60,336 nucleotides of DNA from DATFKA01 sp042095835 (GTDB taxonomy: Bacteria > Bacteroidota > Bacteroidia > Chitinophagales > Saprospiraceae): positions 1 to 60,336 of the forward strand of contig JBELML010000022.1 in assembly GCA_042095835.1 (NCBI GenBank), read 5' to 3'. Positions 1 to 9,601 of this stretch are shown here, piece after piece. A model generated the notes under the pieces. That model was not told where the DNA came from, did no database searches, and saw nothing but the letters and a program-made list of their open reading frames with translations. The translations under genes and the position numbers were made by a program. Positions within the stretch are counted from its first letter, which is position 1. Each line of letters opens with the position of its first letter.

Positions 1-98
1 CCAAGGTCTGTATGGTCTCCAAGGAGGTAGGCGTAAACGCCGACAATGATTTTATCCGAGAAGTGGAGCGACTAGGTTTGAAGTATTTAGTGAATTAG
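1..98 (+). CDS. C-terminal end of an unidentified protein (cut by window edge)
   Basis: Reading from base 3, an open frame of 31 codons runs off the left edge and stops at TAG 96-98. The visible residues end in EVERLGLKYLVN. The tail is too short to name a family, and I do not recognise it. The frame lacks stops, its composition looks coding, and the following gene is on the other strand, so this is probably the 3' end of a real gene. Confidence 0.45.
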   Translation, partial: KVCMVSKEVGVNADNDFIREVERLGLKYLVN

Positions 99-215
99 GT
101 AATGTTCAAAAAATAACTTTTCGATTTTGATGGAATCTTCCCGATCAAAATGTGGGACTTATTCTTTGTCCGTTACTAAACAATAATTATTATTTTTATA
201 GGTTTGTGAAATTCC

Positions 216-1424
216 TTACTGCACAACGAGTCGAGCTATCGCCAACCAAGCCATCAGGCCCGCTCCAACCTCTAATGCAGATTCATCAATATCAAAAGTT
301 GGTGTATGTACTGAGGAGGTAATCCCTCTCGCTATGTTACCCGTTCCCAAGCGATAAAAGCAAGCAGGCATTTCTTGTGAATAATAGGCAAAATCTTCTG
401 CTGACATCCGCATGGGTAGATCCACTACATTTTCCTCACCTAGATAAATAGATGCCAAGGTTTTTGCCTGCATTGTTAGTGGCTCATCATTGATCAAAGC
501 TGGATAACCAACCCGAATGTCAAAATCACAGGTCCCTCCCATACTCACAGCCATTTCCTCCGCCATCTTTTTCATCTTCTGATGGGCTTCAAAGCGCCAT
601 TGCTCATCCATTGTACGAAAAGTCCCCTGAATCTTGACTTCTTCAGGAATAACATTCGTAGCGCCGCCAGTAGAATTGATCTTCCCAAAAGTCAGAACAC
701 TAGGAATCAATGGATTGGCTCTCCGACTGACAACCTGTTGTAGCGCTACCAGTATTTGAGCAGCAATCAAAATGGGATCATCGGTAAGATGTGGTAAAGC
801 ACCGTGTCCTCCCCTACCCTGTACTCTCATATAGATTTCATCTGCTGATGCCATATAACGGCCTGGACGAAAACCAACTTTCCCTGCCTCTAATGGTGGA
901 TGAACATGTTGCCCAAAGATACTTTCTGGACTAGGATTCTGTAAAGCGCCTTCTTTTATCATAATGGATGCCCCACCTGGTAGTTTTTCTTCACCAGGCT
1001 GAAAAAGCAATTTTACCGTGCCTTGAAATTGATCCTTATGCTGCCAAAGGATACGAGCAGCTCCTAGCAAAGAGGTAGTATGCACATCGTGACCACAGGC
1101 ATGCATGATACCGTCATTTTTAGATTTATAAGGCACATCATTCGCTTCACGAATAGGTAGCGCATCGATATCAGCTCTTAGAGCAGTAGTTTTAGAGCTT
1201 GGATATTTTCCTTCAATTAATGCAATGACACCATTATCAGCAATACCATGCTGATGAGGAATGCCCCACTCTTTAAGCTTGCTGGCAATAAATTGACCAG
1301 TTGCGACTTCTTCGAAGGACAACTCTGGATATTGATGTAGATGCCTCCGTATCTGAATAAGTTCTGCTAGGAACCCTTTGGCTTGATTACGTATAGAAGC
1401 TATGAGCGATTGATCGAATTGCAT
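216..1424 (-). CDS. M20 family metallo-amidohydrolase (N-acyl amino acid / hippurate hydrolase type)
   Basis: A 402-residue zinc or manganese peptidase of the M20D subfamily, which removes acyl groups from N-acylated amino acids. The metal-binding stretch MHACGHDVH places Cys110 and His112 as ligands. FQPGEE near residue 141 supplies the catalytic glutamate pair, GQHVHP the next histidine, and SSVHTPTFDIDE the C-terminal histidine. RADIDALP near 83-90 is also typical. Length matches the family (380-400) and there is no signal peptide, so it is probably cytoplasmic. It starts 9 bases after the stop of the dicarboxylate transporter upstream and is almost certainly co-transcribed with it. That suggests uptake of an organic acid or acylated compound followed by hydrolysis, but the substrate cannot be read from sequence. 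Confidence 0.9.
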   Translation of the reverse strand: MQFDQSLIASIRNQAKGFLAELIQIRRHLHQYPELSFEEVATGQFIASKLKEWGIPHQHGIADNGVIALIEGKYPSSKTTALRADIDALPIREANDVPYKSKNDGIMHACGHDVHTTSLLGAARILWQHKDQFQGTVKLLFQPGEEKLPGGASIMIKEGALQNPSPESIFGQHVHPPLEAGKVGFRPGRYMASADEIYMRVQGRGGHGALPHLTDDPILIAAQILVALQQVVSRRANPLIPSVLTFGKINSTGGATNVIPEEVKIQGTFRTMDEQWRFEAHQKMKKMAEEMAVSMGGTCDFDIRVGYPALINDEPLTMQAKTLASIYLGEENVVDLPMRMSAEDFAYYSQEMPACFYRLGTGNIARGITSSVHTPTFDIDESALEVGAGLMAWLAIARLVVQ

Positions 1425-1433
1425 ATCTTTAGT

Positions 1434-2918
1434 TTATCCAAATAACATCGGTAGAATCCATTCGGCTAAGGCAGTCACCATGATGATGGTAATGATATTC
1501 AAAATAAAACCTACTTTAACCATCTGAGCTACCTTCAAATGACCACTGGCGAAGACAATCGCATTGGGCGGTGTAGACATAGGCAACATGAAGGCACAAC
1601 TAGCCGCCAAAGTTACAGGTATACAAACGTATAAAATATTGATATCTGCCCCTAAGGCGATAGCACCAACAACTGGTAAAAAAACAGCTACTAAAGCGAC
1701 GTTGGACATAATTTCGGTAAGAAATAAGGAAACGGCTGCCAAACCTATGATAATCATAAAGGAGGCGCCGCCCATACCAGTGAATTGATCCCCAATGAGT
1801 TTGATAAGGCCCGTCTCGGCTAAAGCATTCGCTAAGCTCAGCCCTCCACCAAATAAGAGGAGTATACCCCAAGGCAGCTTCTCTGTGTCTCGCCAAGCAA
1901 GGATGTATTGATGCTTTTTGAAATTGACAGGTACTACAAATAAGGCCACCGTAGCCAGCATAGCAATACCTGCATCGGATAGGTCAACGCCATCTGGCAT
2001 CAGCTTTACAATTTTAGTACGGAATATCCATGCCAGAGCTGTGCAAATAAATACCAAAAGTGTCAACCTTTCTCCTTTACTAATGGGGCCCAATGCGTCT
2101 ACTTCTCTTGCGATAATTTCTTGTGCGCCCTCAAACTCTCCCAAACGATTGGGGTGTAGTACCTTGACAATCAAAAAGAAGGTAAAACCAAGCAGAAGGA
2201 TTGAAAAAGGAAGGCCAAAAACAATCCATTGCGCAAAGGATATTGTGGTATCAAATTGCTCTTCTAGCACTCCTGAAAAAACTACATTAGGTGGCGTACC
2301 GATTATGGTAGCTGTGCCACCTATATTGGCAGCATAGGCTATCCCGAGCATCATACTCAAGGCGAAATTATTCAAGCCCTTATTCACCATTTGCTTGGGG
2401 TCTTCAATCAATAGATTGATTACAGAAAGAGCTATAGGTAGCATTAATACCGTAGTTGCGGTATTACTAATCCACATACTCAATGCTGCCGTAGCCAACA
2501 TAAAACCCAGGATAATACCATCAGCATTGGTCCCTGTCAACTTGACTATATTCAGTGCTATCCTTCGGTGCAGGGACCAGCGCTCCATGGCTAGGGCCAA
2601 CATAAATCCTCCCATAAATAGAAAGACAATCGGACTAGCATAAGGTGCAGAGGCATCTCGCATCTTGAAAGCTCCCTCCACACCAACCGGATAACCATTA
2701 TCTCCTAATGGTTGCACACCTAGAAGTGGCAATAAAACCAAAGGTAAAAGTGCAGCCACGGCCAATGGTACGGCTTCGGTCACCCACCAAACTAGCATAA
2801 AAGCGGCGATGGCCATTACTTTCCAAGCCTCCGTATTTAATCCAGGAGGATTAGGAATAAACAGTAGTAGGATAAAGATCAGAGGTCCTAAAAACAGGCC
2901 AATCTGCTTCACTGACAT
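1434..2918 (-). CDS. DASS/SLC13 family sodium:dicarboxylate symporter
   Basis: A 494-residue inner-membrane carrier with about a dozen hydrophobic segments. Family hallmarks visible are two SNT/SNV-type hairpins (WISNTATTVLMLPIALSV near residue 150 and EIMSNVALVAVFLPVVGAIA near 405), the NIGGTATIIGTPPNVVF motif near 200 and the MSTPPNAIVFASG motif near 450. These form the sodium and carboxylate binding sites in VcINDY-type transporters. Likely substrates are C4-dicarboxylates such as succinate, though sulfate or other anions are possible in this family. It is the first gene of a two-gene operon with the M20 hydrolase. Length is normal for the family. Confidence 0.92.
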   Translation of the reverse strand: MSVKQIGLFLGPLIFILLLFIPNPPGLNTEAWKVMAIAAFMLVWWVTEAVPLAVAALLPLVLLPLLGVQPLGDNGYPVGVEGAFKMRDASAPYASPIVFLFMGGFMLALAMERWSLHRRIALNIVKLTGTNADGIILGFMLATAALSMWISNTATTVLMLPIALSVINLLIEDPKQMVNKGLNNFALSMMLGIAYAANIGGTATIIGTPPNVVFSGVLEEQFDTTISFAQWIVFGLPFSILLLGFTFFLIVKVLHPNRLGEFEGAQEIIAREVDALGPISKGERLTLLVFICTALAWIFRTKIVKLMPDGVDLSDAGIAMLATVALFVVPVNFKKHQYILAWRDTEKLPWGILLLFGGGLSLANALAETGLIKLIGDQFTGMGGASFMIIIGLAAVSLFLTEIMSNVALVAVFLPVVGAIALGADINILYVCIPVTLAASCAFMLPMSTPPNAIVFASGHLKVAQMVKVGFILNIITIIMVTALAEWILPMLFG

Positions 2919-3075
2919 AAAGAAGTTGTTTTAATCAGATTCCGATTTCTTGAATACAGTCTTATTCATATACTTTTTCTCGCTCCACGATGATCCAAAT
3001 ACCTCATTTCCTGTTAGGCTGCAATACTCTTGACTAGAACCATGCAGGATTTGCAAACATAATGAATATTTAGAA

Positions 3076-3207
3076 ATGAATACATTTTTGCGATACGGGC
3101 AAGGTTTAACACTTCTAAGCGTAATAGCATTATTCTTCAGTCCTTTCATGCGTGTAATGATCCAAGCCGATCCAATCGATGATTTTCTGATATTGGTATG
3201 GGCGTAA
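3076..3207 (+). pseudogene. First transmembrane segment of a split small membrane protein
   Basis: A 43-codon reading frame (MNTFLRYGQGLTLLSVIALF at the start) encodes one hydrophobic helix followed by a polar turn, and stops at TAA 3205-3207. It overlaps the next frame, at 3198, in a different register. The two products together would make an ordinary four-helix membrane protein of about 150 residues. I infer a frameshift in or near 3190-3207, or a sequencing error. Two translationally coupled small proteins are less likely but possible. Function unknown. Confidence 0.4.
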
Positions 3208-3656
3208 TGGGACAAGATTTTAGATTGGACCATCTCGCCTTAGCAAGAGACTTTCAAATGTTACTACTATCTGCTCTCGCAATGAGTACCTTTCTAACCA
3301 TGCTCAGTAAGGGGAAGGCTAAATTAATGCTCCTTAGTATTTTCTTAATTACTTTTCTACCTATTTGGTTAATGGCTTATCTGGAGGGTTTCTTAAGGCC
3401 ACAATTTGGAGGAGCCATGCAATACGAATATTCTTTTGCCTGGCTCCTACTTGGGATAGCTTTGGTTGGCAACACCATCAATCTCCTCGTTTTAAACAAA
3501 GAAGATTATATGAATTTAGGAGCTAGAAAAAGTGCCGTGCCGCCAAAGCACATATCCAGAAATATTACCTCTATTAACGTTTGCCCATCAACCTCCATCT
3601 CCACATTCATATGGTTGAAGGTTTTGAGGATATTGGACACTCGACCACGTTGGTAG
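3198..3656 (+). CDS. Small multi-helix membrane protein of unknown function (probably 3' part of a broken gene)
   Basis: The frame begins ATGGGCGTAATG within the end of the preceding 43-codon frame. Residues 20-40, 45-62 and 78-98 are three clear membrane helices (for example KLMLLSIFLITFLPIWLMAY). From about residue 108 on (ARKSAVPPKHI onwards) the frame only mirrors the opposite-strand GH65 relic and has no membrane-protein character, so the natural C-terminus is probably missing or lies near 3530. I recognise no family. Most likely this is a damaged four-helix protein whose tail was removed by the same deletion that cut the converging GH65 gene. Confidence 0.4.
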   Translation: MGVMGQDFRLDHLALARDFQMLLLSALAMSTFLTMLSKGKAKLMLLSIFLITFLPIWLMAYLEGFLRPQFGGAMQYEYSFAWLLLGIALVGNTINLLVLNKEDYMNLGARKSAVPPKHISRNITSINVCPSTSISTFIWLKVLRILDTRPRW

Positions 3657-3868
3657 TAATCGTAGACACCATTTAGAATGACATCCTGTACTTGCATCGG
3701 CTCTGGAGAAGAAACAAGCCCGACAACTCCATTCGCACAAGTGACTCCGTAGTACTCGTTGGGGTCGATATTTTCGGCTTGGATATGCCAAGGAGAGTTG
3801 GCTATATCTTGTGCAAAAGTAAGAATGGGACTAAAGATTAATAGAAGTATAGATACTGCTTTAAACAT
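3506..3868 (-). pseudogene. N-terminal fragment of a GH65-type glycoside hydrolase/phosphorylase
   Basis: From the ATG at 3868 the frame gives a signal peptide (MFKAVSILLLIFSPILTFAQ) and then the start of a family 65 N-terminal beta-sandwich: NPNEYYG-like text (IDPNEYYGVTCANGVVG), SSPEPMQVQDVILNG and VYDYYQRGRVSNILKTFNH. Those stretches are characteristic of secreted Bacteroidota GH65 proteins acting on alpha-glucosides. Intact members run to roughly 700-770 residues, whereas this frame ends after 120 and the whole catalytic barrel is absent. Just before the stop (around 3560) the other reading frame (NISGY) looks more family-like, so a frameshift may also be present. It lies downstream of a small lipoprotein and the susCD operon, suggesting a lost member of a glycan locus. 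An upstream GTG at 3940 overlapping the lipoprotein stop is possible, but it would bury the signal peptide. Confidence 0.7.
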
Positions 3869-3936
3869 ATATAAAAATCTATATAACTTTAACAAATAAT
3901 ATGACATGTTGCCGGTCAATCCAACCCCTAAGCGCG

Positions 3937-4515
3937 TCACTCCAGGATTTTGTTGACAATATCTTCGCCGGTAGTCAAATCGGTGAATAATATCTTCACT
4001 TGGTTATCATTCTGATAATATAAAACAATCTTTCGGTTAGATTGAATAGTCAAGTAAGCTTTACCGTAGTTGAAAGGAGATTCTATAGGAACAAATGCTG
4101 CATCATACCACTCCTCCAATAAGGATTTGATATCATCAATAAGTTTATTAGAAAAAAGATGTTTGTTCCAAGGAGCCCAGCCATCATACTCTACAAAAGC
4201 TGGCATAGTAGCAATTTTCCCATCCACAAAACCCGGATAAAACTGAAAATTTGCAGGGTAGTCTAGTTCCTCTTCCAACCGGAAGCGAGCCGTTGAGTTT
4301 CCATTACCATCCAGGAGGATACCTTTTTTATTTAATTCCCAGCAATGGGTATAAAACGCTTGCTGAGGCATTCCAAAATAAACGCCCTGGAACAAGGAGT
4401 CTATTCGTTCAGGTTTAGCCAACTCTTCCTTTACCCAAGTAGCGTAATCAAGTTTCTTTTCTTTACAAGTAGTCAGTCCTACAAGGAGGAAAAGTAATAA
4501 TACAGTTTTCTTCAT
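3937..4515 (-). CDS. Hypothetical lipoprotein
   Basis: A 192-residue protein. The frame extends upstream, but MKKTVLLLFLLVGLTTC at 4515 is a textbook lipoprotein signal, so I place the start there, with the lipid-bearing cysteine in LTTC. The mature part is mixed alpha/beta, rich in aromatic and acidic residues, and ends TGEDIVNKILE. No domain is recognised. It is probably exposed in the periplasm or on the outer membrane. It sits between the susCD terminator and the truncated GH65 gene, which follows after 68 bases, so the two probably once formed a transcript. Confidence 0.7.
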   Translation of the reverse strand: MKKTVLLLFLLVGLTTCKEKKLDYATWVKEELAKPERIDSLFQGVYFGMPQQAFYTHCWELNKKGILLDGNGNSTARFRLEEELDYPANFQFYPGFVDGKIATMPAFVEYDGWAPWNKHLFSNKLIDDIKSLLEEWYDAAFVPIESPFNYGKAYLTIQSNRKIVLYYQNDNQVKILFTDLTTGEDIVNKILE

Positions 4516-4668
4516 ATTTTTAAGTTTATCTAAATCTATTAACGGATAGACCTTGAAAAAGCTCATCGAATATAAATTGATTTGATCAAGATAGAAAGAC
4601 CTAAAACAAAATAGAAGCGCTCCCAGTAGAGGCGAGTGAATGCTTCAAAAAAGTCTTTAGGTAGAGAT

Positions 4669-4701
4669 AAAAAACCCGTGTCAAAATTAATCAACACGGG
4701 T
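4669..4701 (-). terminator. Intrinsic terminator of the susC-susD operon
   Basis: ACCCGTGT at 4674-4681 pairs perfectly with ACACGGGT at 4694-4701 around a 12-base loop. On the minus strand the stem is followed by a run of six T (A run at 4669-4674 on plus). It lies about 70 bases past the susD stop and separates susCD from the lipoprotein gene. Confidence 0.75.
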
Positions 4702-4771
4702 CTGAACATCTTATTGATAAAACAGTATCTCGCTTCAACAATGAGAGGTTCTATTTAGCAATCAGTGACTA

Positions 4772-6331
4772 TTAATAGCCAGGATTTTGCTGTAGGTTCG
4801 GGTTAGCATCAAGCTGCTGCTTTGGAATAGGGAAAATCTCCTTTGTTTCCGGTTGAGCAGGTCTTTCCCACCATGCATTTTGGAATACACCAAAACGAAC
4901 TTGATCAGATCTACGGTGTGTTTCTGCAAACATTTCGCGACCTCTTTCTGCCAATAGGTTTTCAGCAGTCAATTCTGTGAATGGAGCCACTCCAGCACGA
5001 GCACGAACTTGGTTTACAAGATCCAATGCTTCAGCAGATCCAGCATCCTGTCTCCAAAGAGCTTCTGCTCTCATCAGTAGCACATCAGCATAACGATAGA
5101 TTGGGAAGTCATTACTCATATTTTGAGTAGAACCAATACCGAATTCGAATTTTGTAATACGCGCTCCAGATTCACGCCAAGCAGTTGGGAATAACTCGTT
5201 GATTTCTTTACGAATAGTGAAAGGTACACCATCTGGGTCAGTACCAGAAGCTGCAGTTGCATCATCCACTAAACGCTTAGTACCAGCGGCATCCCACTGA
5301 GGTCCAATCAAGAAGTTACTTCTTAAAGGAGAAGGTCCATCTTCTGTATTAGGCTCTCCTTTTCTGATGTCCCCATCTTCATAAGAATCGTACATATCTT
5401 CTAAAGTACAGAAACCATTCCAAGGTTGGAAAGTCAAGTTGTAAGTCTCTTGGTTCAAGTAACTTAGCGTCATTGCTACCAAGTTGAAACCTTGTGCGAA
5501 AACCTCATCGAAAGGAATGGCCCAAATTGTTTCAGAAGAACTTCCATTATCAACATTGAAGTTAGCGAAGTAGTCTCCTTCTAGAGAATAAGCTCCAGAG
5601 TTAATGACTTCATTAGCAAAGTTTGCAGCACTTGCCCATTCTGGGCTCCCTTTGTAAACCTCTGCATTTAAGTACAATTTAGCCAAAGCCATGCGTACAA
5701 CATTACGGTTTACACGACCATAGGTAGATCCATCAACTGCATCTGTAACTAGACTTAATGCAGCATTCAGTTCTGACTCAACGAAGTTATATACTTCTGA
5801 TCTAGAACTTGTTGAAGGAGGATTGGTATCTGTAAAGTCTGTAGAGAGAGGAACATTTCCATAAGAATCCATTAGCCATAGGTAATAGATTGCACGAAGT
5901 GCTCTCAACTCCCCAATAAATGGATCAGTTAATGGATTTTGTAGTTCCTCAAATTGGAAAATCAGACGGTTACAAGCATTAACACCACCAAACAAGAAGT
6001 TCCAAGTAGAGTTTATAGTTGGATCTTCAGAAGTCCAGTTACCAGTGTGAAGACGTACCCAGTGACCACCGTCACCCCAGTCAGGTCCTCTAGTAGGTAC
6101 AACTAATGCATCAGAAGAAACCTCCTGAGCACCGAACATAGATACGTTACCCATGTAACCATATAAGGAGGTATAGGCTGCACCTAAAGCAGAAATCAGT
6201 TCCTCCTCAGTTTGGAAAAAGTTTTCGGCCGTTACTTGGTCGAACAACTCCTCTTCCAAATCTGTACAGGCAGGCATGACTGCAATAAAGCAGACTGCTA
6301 CCATAAGCATTTTAAGATTAAATTTTTTCAT
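4772..6331 (-). CDS. SusD/RagB family outer-membrane nutrient-binding lipoprotein
   Basis: A 519-residue surface lipoprotein that captures a glycan or peptide ligand and caps its SusC partner. The signal peptide ends in MPAC with Cys22 as the lipidation site. It is followed by the SusD N-terminal pattern EEELFDQVTAENFFQTEEE. The helical TPR-like core carries ALRAIYYLWLMDSYGNVPLS near residue 155. The C-terminal pattern PIYRYADVLLMRAEALWR ... LAERGREMFAETHRRSDQVRFG ... PIPKQQLDANPNLQQNPGY is classic. The gene begins 31 bases after the susC stop, in the same operon. The ligand is not deducible; no intact glycoside hydrolase remains beside it. Confidence 0.97.
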   Translation of the reverse strand: MKKFNLKMLMVAVCFIAVMPACTDLEEELFDQVTAENFFQTEEELISALGAAYTSLYGYMGNVSMFGAQEVSSDALVVPTRGPDWGDGGHWVRLHTGNWTSEDPTINSTWNFLFGGVNACNRLIFQFEELQNPLTDPFIGELRALRAIYYLWLMDSYGNVPLSTDFTDTNPPSTSSRSEVYNFVESELNAALSLVTDAVDGSTYGRVNRNVVRMALAKLYLNAEVYKGSPEWASAANFANEVINSGAYSLEGDYFANFNVDNGSSSETIWAIPFDEVFAQGFNLVAMTLSYLNQETYNLTFQPWNGFCTLEDMYDSYEDGDIRKGEPNTEDGPSPLRSNFLIGPQWDAAGTKRLVDDATAASGTDPDGVPFTIRKEINELFPTAWRESGARITKFEFGIGSTQNMSNDFPIYRYADVLLMRAEALWRQDAGSAEALDLVNQVRARAGVAPFTELTAENLLAERGREMFAETHRRSDQVRFGVFQNAWWERPAQPETKEIFPIPKQQLDANPNLQQNPGY

Positions 6332-6362
6332 CTTTTGGAAAATAAAGTTTACTAATTGTTAA

Positions 6363-9332
6363 TTAAAATCCTAGGCTCACACCAAATGTAAATCCAGTTG
6401 CTGTGAAGTACTCATTACGACGATCGATACCTGGGGCTAAAGAGCCAAAGTTCGAAGTATCAGAAAGTCTTGGTTCAGGCGAAACACCTGAGTAACCAGT
6501 GATTGTCCACAAGTTCTGACCTGTAACGAATAATCTTACTTTACTGAATCCATTAGGTAAAGCATCACTACCTAGGGTATAACCAATAGTAACCTGATCT
6601 AGTCTAATAAAGTCACCTTTTTCAACGTGACGGCTAGAAAATTGAGGCTGGTCTGTAAGATCAGCGACATCTCTTGAACTAGACAATACGTTGTAAGCAG
6701 AAATCTGCCCAGGTGCTTCGTAGAATGCACGGAATGTATTCACTAAATCGTGACCAAATACACCACGGAAGAATAGATTCACGTCAAGGTTGCCTAAGTT
6801 AAAAGTATTATTAAGACCGATATTGTATTTAGGGAAACCGTTACCAATGATATCTCTATCTAAAATATCATCCTGAACGCCATCACCATCTACATCAACA
6901 AAGTTCCAAGTTCCATCATCGTTAACAGGCTGGTCTGGATCGATCACTAAACCAATGATCTGACCAATTGGAGCACCTTCCTCTAAACGGATAAGTGGCG
7001 TACCATTCTGACCAGGAGAACCAAGGTTCGCACCATCTTGGAATCCACCAAGAGATACACCTAACTGATCATCCGTCAATGAAACTAATTCTGGTAAGAA
7101 CCAACGAGATCCTGTTAAAGAGACATCCCAAGTTCTGTTATTTCCTAAATCTATCTGGTAATTAATTGTTGCTTCAATTCCTGAGTTCTGAACCTCACCT
7201 ACGTTGAAGAAAGTAGTTGGGAACAAGTTTGGAGGTACAGGTACGTTGAAGTTAAAGATACCATCTTCAGTAGTAGAAGTATAGTACTCCAATGAACCAG
7301 TCAACTTGTAATCCATCAATGCAAAGTCAACACCAATATTGAAATCTGACTTCACTTCCCACTTCAAGTCTGGGTTAGGATTAGATGCAGGTCCGAAAGA
7401 AGAAACGAATGCACCATTAAAGAAGAAGTTACCACTAGGCTGGAATCTCTGTAGAGATAAGTAAGAAGACCCTACATTCGCACCAGTTACACCATAACCA
7501 GCTCTCAACTTCAATTGATTGAAACCAGTCAAGTCAGCAGCTTTCACTAGGTCAACACCAGCAGATACAGATGGGAATAAACCCCATTTGTTGTCATCTC
7601 CAAATCGAGAAGAACCATCACGACGCAAACTTGCAGAGAAGAAGTAAGTGTCATCAAGGTTAGCATTTACACGACCGAAGAAAGAAACAAGTAAGTTGGT
7701 ATTCTTGTAAGAGAATACACCACCTAGACCATTTGCAAAATCCTGAGCAGCACCCAAGTTATTTGCTCCAAATGCATCAGTCAAGAAATTACCACCTGTC
7801 GCTCCAAATCCTTGGAAGGTGAAATCTTGATACTCATAACCAGCAAGAACTTTTAATTCTAAACCATTTGAGAACCCTTTATTATAGTTGGCTTCTAAAC
7901 GGAAAAGTTGATCCTGGTTCTCGTCATTACGTCTTGTACCTAAACCATTTCTGTTTTGTCCTTGCCAGAAATCGAATTTAGAAAAATAAGTACTTTGCTC
8001 GATGTTAGAACGTTGAGCAGAGTAGAACATACCTACGCTCAAGTCAGGAGTTAAAGCATAATCACCACGAATGTTAGAAGCAACGGTTTTTCTGTTACCA
8101 GTATTAGAGTTTTGCTCGATCATTGCTACAGGGTTGTAGTAATCGAATAAACGCTGCTGGTAGTAGCCATCCCATTCTGCTAAAGCAGGATTATTAACAT
8201 CCTGAACATAAGGAGTAGTTGGGTTGAAAATCGTAGCATAACGGAATGCCTCAACGAAACCAAACTCAGAGTCTTGAGTACTTGTTGACAAGTTGGCTTG
8301 TACAGTCAATTTGTCGTTAAGTGCTTTAGTCGTTAAGTTAGCTCTAAAGTTCAAGCGCTCAAATCCAGTTGTTCTGGCGATACCTTGTACATCACGGTAG
8401 TTACCAGAAAGACGGTAGCTAGTTTTTGAACTACCTCCACTTAATGATAAGTTGTGAATGTGAGAGATACCAGTTTGTGTCAACTCATCGAACCAATCGA
8501 TGTCTCCACCCAAATCAGTACCTTGTACAGGCCAATTACGATATTCATCCGCAGTTAAAACATCAGGTGTTTGCGCTACAGACTCCATTGTAACCTGGCC
8601 GGTGTAATCAATTCTAGAAGTTCCCGCTTCACCACGCTTAGTAGTTACTACGATTACCCCAGAAGCACCACGTGTACCATAAATCGCTGCAGCAGAACCA
8701 TCCTTAAGGATATCAATAGAAGCGATATCTTGAGGTTCAACACTGTTTAGATCACCACCTAGTACACCATCAATAACCACAAGTGGTTGAGTCGATGCAC
8801 CTACGGTAGAAAGTCCACGAAGACGAATTTGGAAGCCACCATTAGGGTTAGAACCTGGACGAGAAATAACCAGACCACCTACTTTACCTTGTAGAAGCTG
8901 ATTAACGTCGTTCACGTTACCTTGGTTGAAATCCTCTGCTTTAATAGAAGCGATGGATCCCGTCACCTCTTTTGATTTAGCAGTACCATAACCAGTCACA
9001 ACGATTTCATCTAATTGAGTACCTTCCTCCAACGCTATGTCTATAACATCAGAAGCAGTAATATCAATTATTGAAGACGTGTAACCAGTATAAGAAAACT
9101 CGATTTGAGTAGCTCCGTCTGGTAATGTAAGAGAATACTTACCATCAAGATCTGTTACTGCACCACTTGAAGTACCGACAACTAAGATGTTAGCACCGAT
9201 GAGTGGATCACCATTGTTAGCATCTGTTACAGTACCCGAGATGGTGCGTTGAGCAGAAGTCGCAGTCCAAAGACCAACTGCTACGAACACTAACAACCAT
9301 TTTAAGGTAGTGTTAAAATTAAGTTTATTCAT
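6363..9332 (-). CDS. SusC/RagA family TonB-dependent outer-membrane transporter
   Basis: A 989-residue receptor importing the ligand bound by the adjacent SusD, using TonB/ExbBD energy. After a signal peptide (about 1-28) comes a carboxypeptidase-regulatory-like beta-sandwich (RTISGTVTDANNGDPLIGAN, about 29-105). The DEIVVTGYGT element follows and then the plug (LQGKVGGLVISRPG, RLRGLSTVG, PLVVIDGVLGG, IDILKDGSAAAIYGTRGASG). The remainder is a 22-strand barrel ending in phenylalanine (GVSLGF), as outer-membrane proteins do. Length is typical. A long leader of about 240 bases separates it from the best promoter match. It is first gene of the susCD operon. Confidence 0.97.
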   Translation of the reverse strand: MNKLNFNTTLKWLLVFVAVGLWTATSAQRTISGTVTDANNGDPLIGANILVVGTSSGAVTDLDGKYSLTLPDGATQIEFSYTGYTSSIIDITASDVIDIALEEGTQLDEIVVTGYGTAKSKEVTGSIASIKAEDFNQGNVNDVNQLLQGKVGGLVISRPGSNPNGGFQIRLRGLSTVGASTQPLVVIDGVLGGDLNSVEPQDIASIDILKDGSAAAIYGTRGASGVIVVTTKRGEAGTSRIDYTGQVTMESVAQTPDVLTADEYRNWPVQGTDLGGDIDWFDELTQTGISHIHNLSLSGGSSKTSYRLSGNYRDVQGIARTTGFERLNFRANLTTKALNDKLTVQANLSTSTQDSEFGFVEAFRYATIFNPTTPYVQDVNNPALAEWDGYYQQRLFDYYNPVAMIEQNSNTGNRKTVASNIRGDYALTPDLSVGMFYSAQRSNIEQSTYFSKFDFWQGQNRNGLGTRRNDENQDQLFRLEANYNKGFSNGLELKVLAGYEYQDFTFQGFGATGGNFLTDAFGANNLGAAQDFANGLGGVFSYKNTNLLVSFFGRVNANLDDTYFFSASLRRDGSSRFGDDNKWGLFPSVSAGVDLVKAADLTGFNQLKLRAGYGVTGANVGSSYLSLQRFQPSGNFFFNGAFVSSFGPASNPNPDLKWEVKSDFNIGVDFALMDYKLTGSLEYYTSTTEDGIFNFNVPVPPNLFPTTFFNVGEVQNSGIEATINYQIDLGNNRTWDVSLTGSRWFLPELVSLTDDQLGVSLGGFQDGANLGSPGQNGTPLIRLEEGAPIGQIIGLVIDPDQPVNDDGTWNFVDVDGDGVQDDILDRDIIGNGFPKYNIGLNNTFNLGNLDVNLFFRGVFGHDLVNTFRAFYEAPGQISAYNVLSSSRDVADLTDQPQFSSRHVEKGDFIRLDQVTIGYTLGSDALPNGFSKVRLFVTGQNLWTITGYSGVSPEPRLSDTSNFGSLAPGIDRRNEYFTATGFTFGVSLGF

Positions 9333-9574
9333 ACATTAATTATTTAGTGAAACAAGTTTATTGTTTAGTTTGGTTTGACTATTGCTATATATAAACAATG
9401 CTTTGCCTAAAGGAAAAGAAACTCCATTTAATCCTTTGATCAACAGGAGTTTATTGATCCAATGTGTATTGGTTTAATTGATGTAGGCACTAAATTAGGA
9501 TTGGGCAGGCGATTTCGCAGTCCCGAATATAATTCCTTTCTGCAAAAATCCAAAATCCCTCGAAATATCCAAAA

Positions 9575-9601
9575 CAAAAGTAAACTAAAATGCAAAACAA
9601 A
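9575..9601 (-). promoter_or_regulatory. Candidate Bacteroidota-type promoter for susCD
   Basis: On the minus strand TACTTTTG (plus 9575-9582) matches the -7 consensus TAnnTTTG exactly. TTTG at 9598-9601 lies 15 bases upstream as a possible -33 element, slightly closer than the usual 17-20. If used, the susC leader would be about 235 bases. Confidence 0.35.

Noticed and set aside
2931..3233. 100-codon minus-strand frame
   Set aside because: Opposite the start of the small membrane protein; no signal, domain or family-like text; composition looks non-coding.
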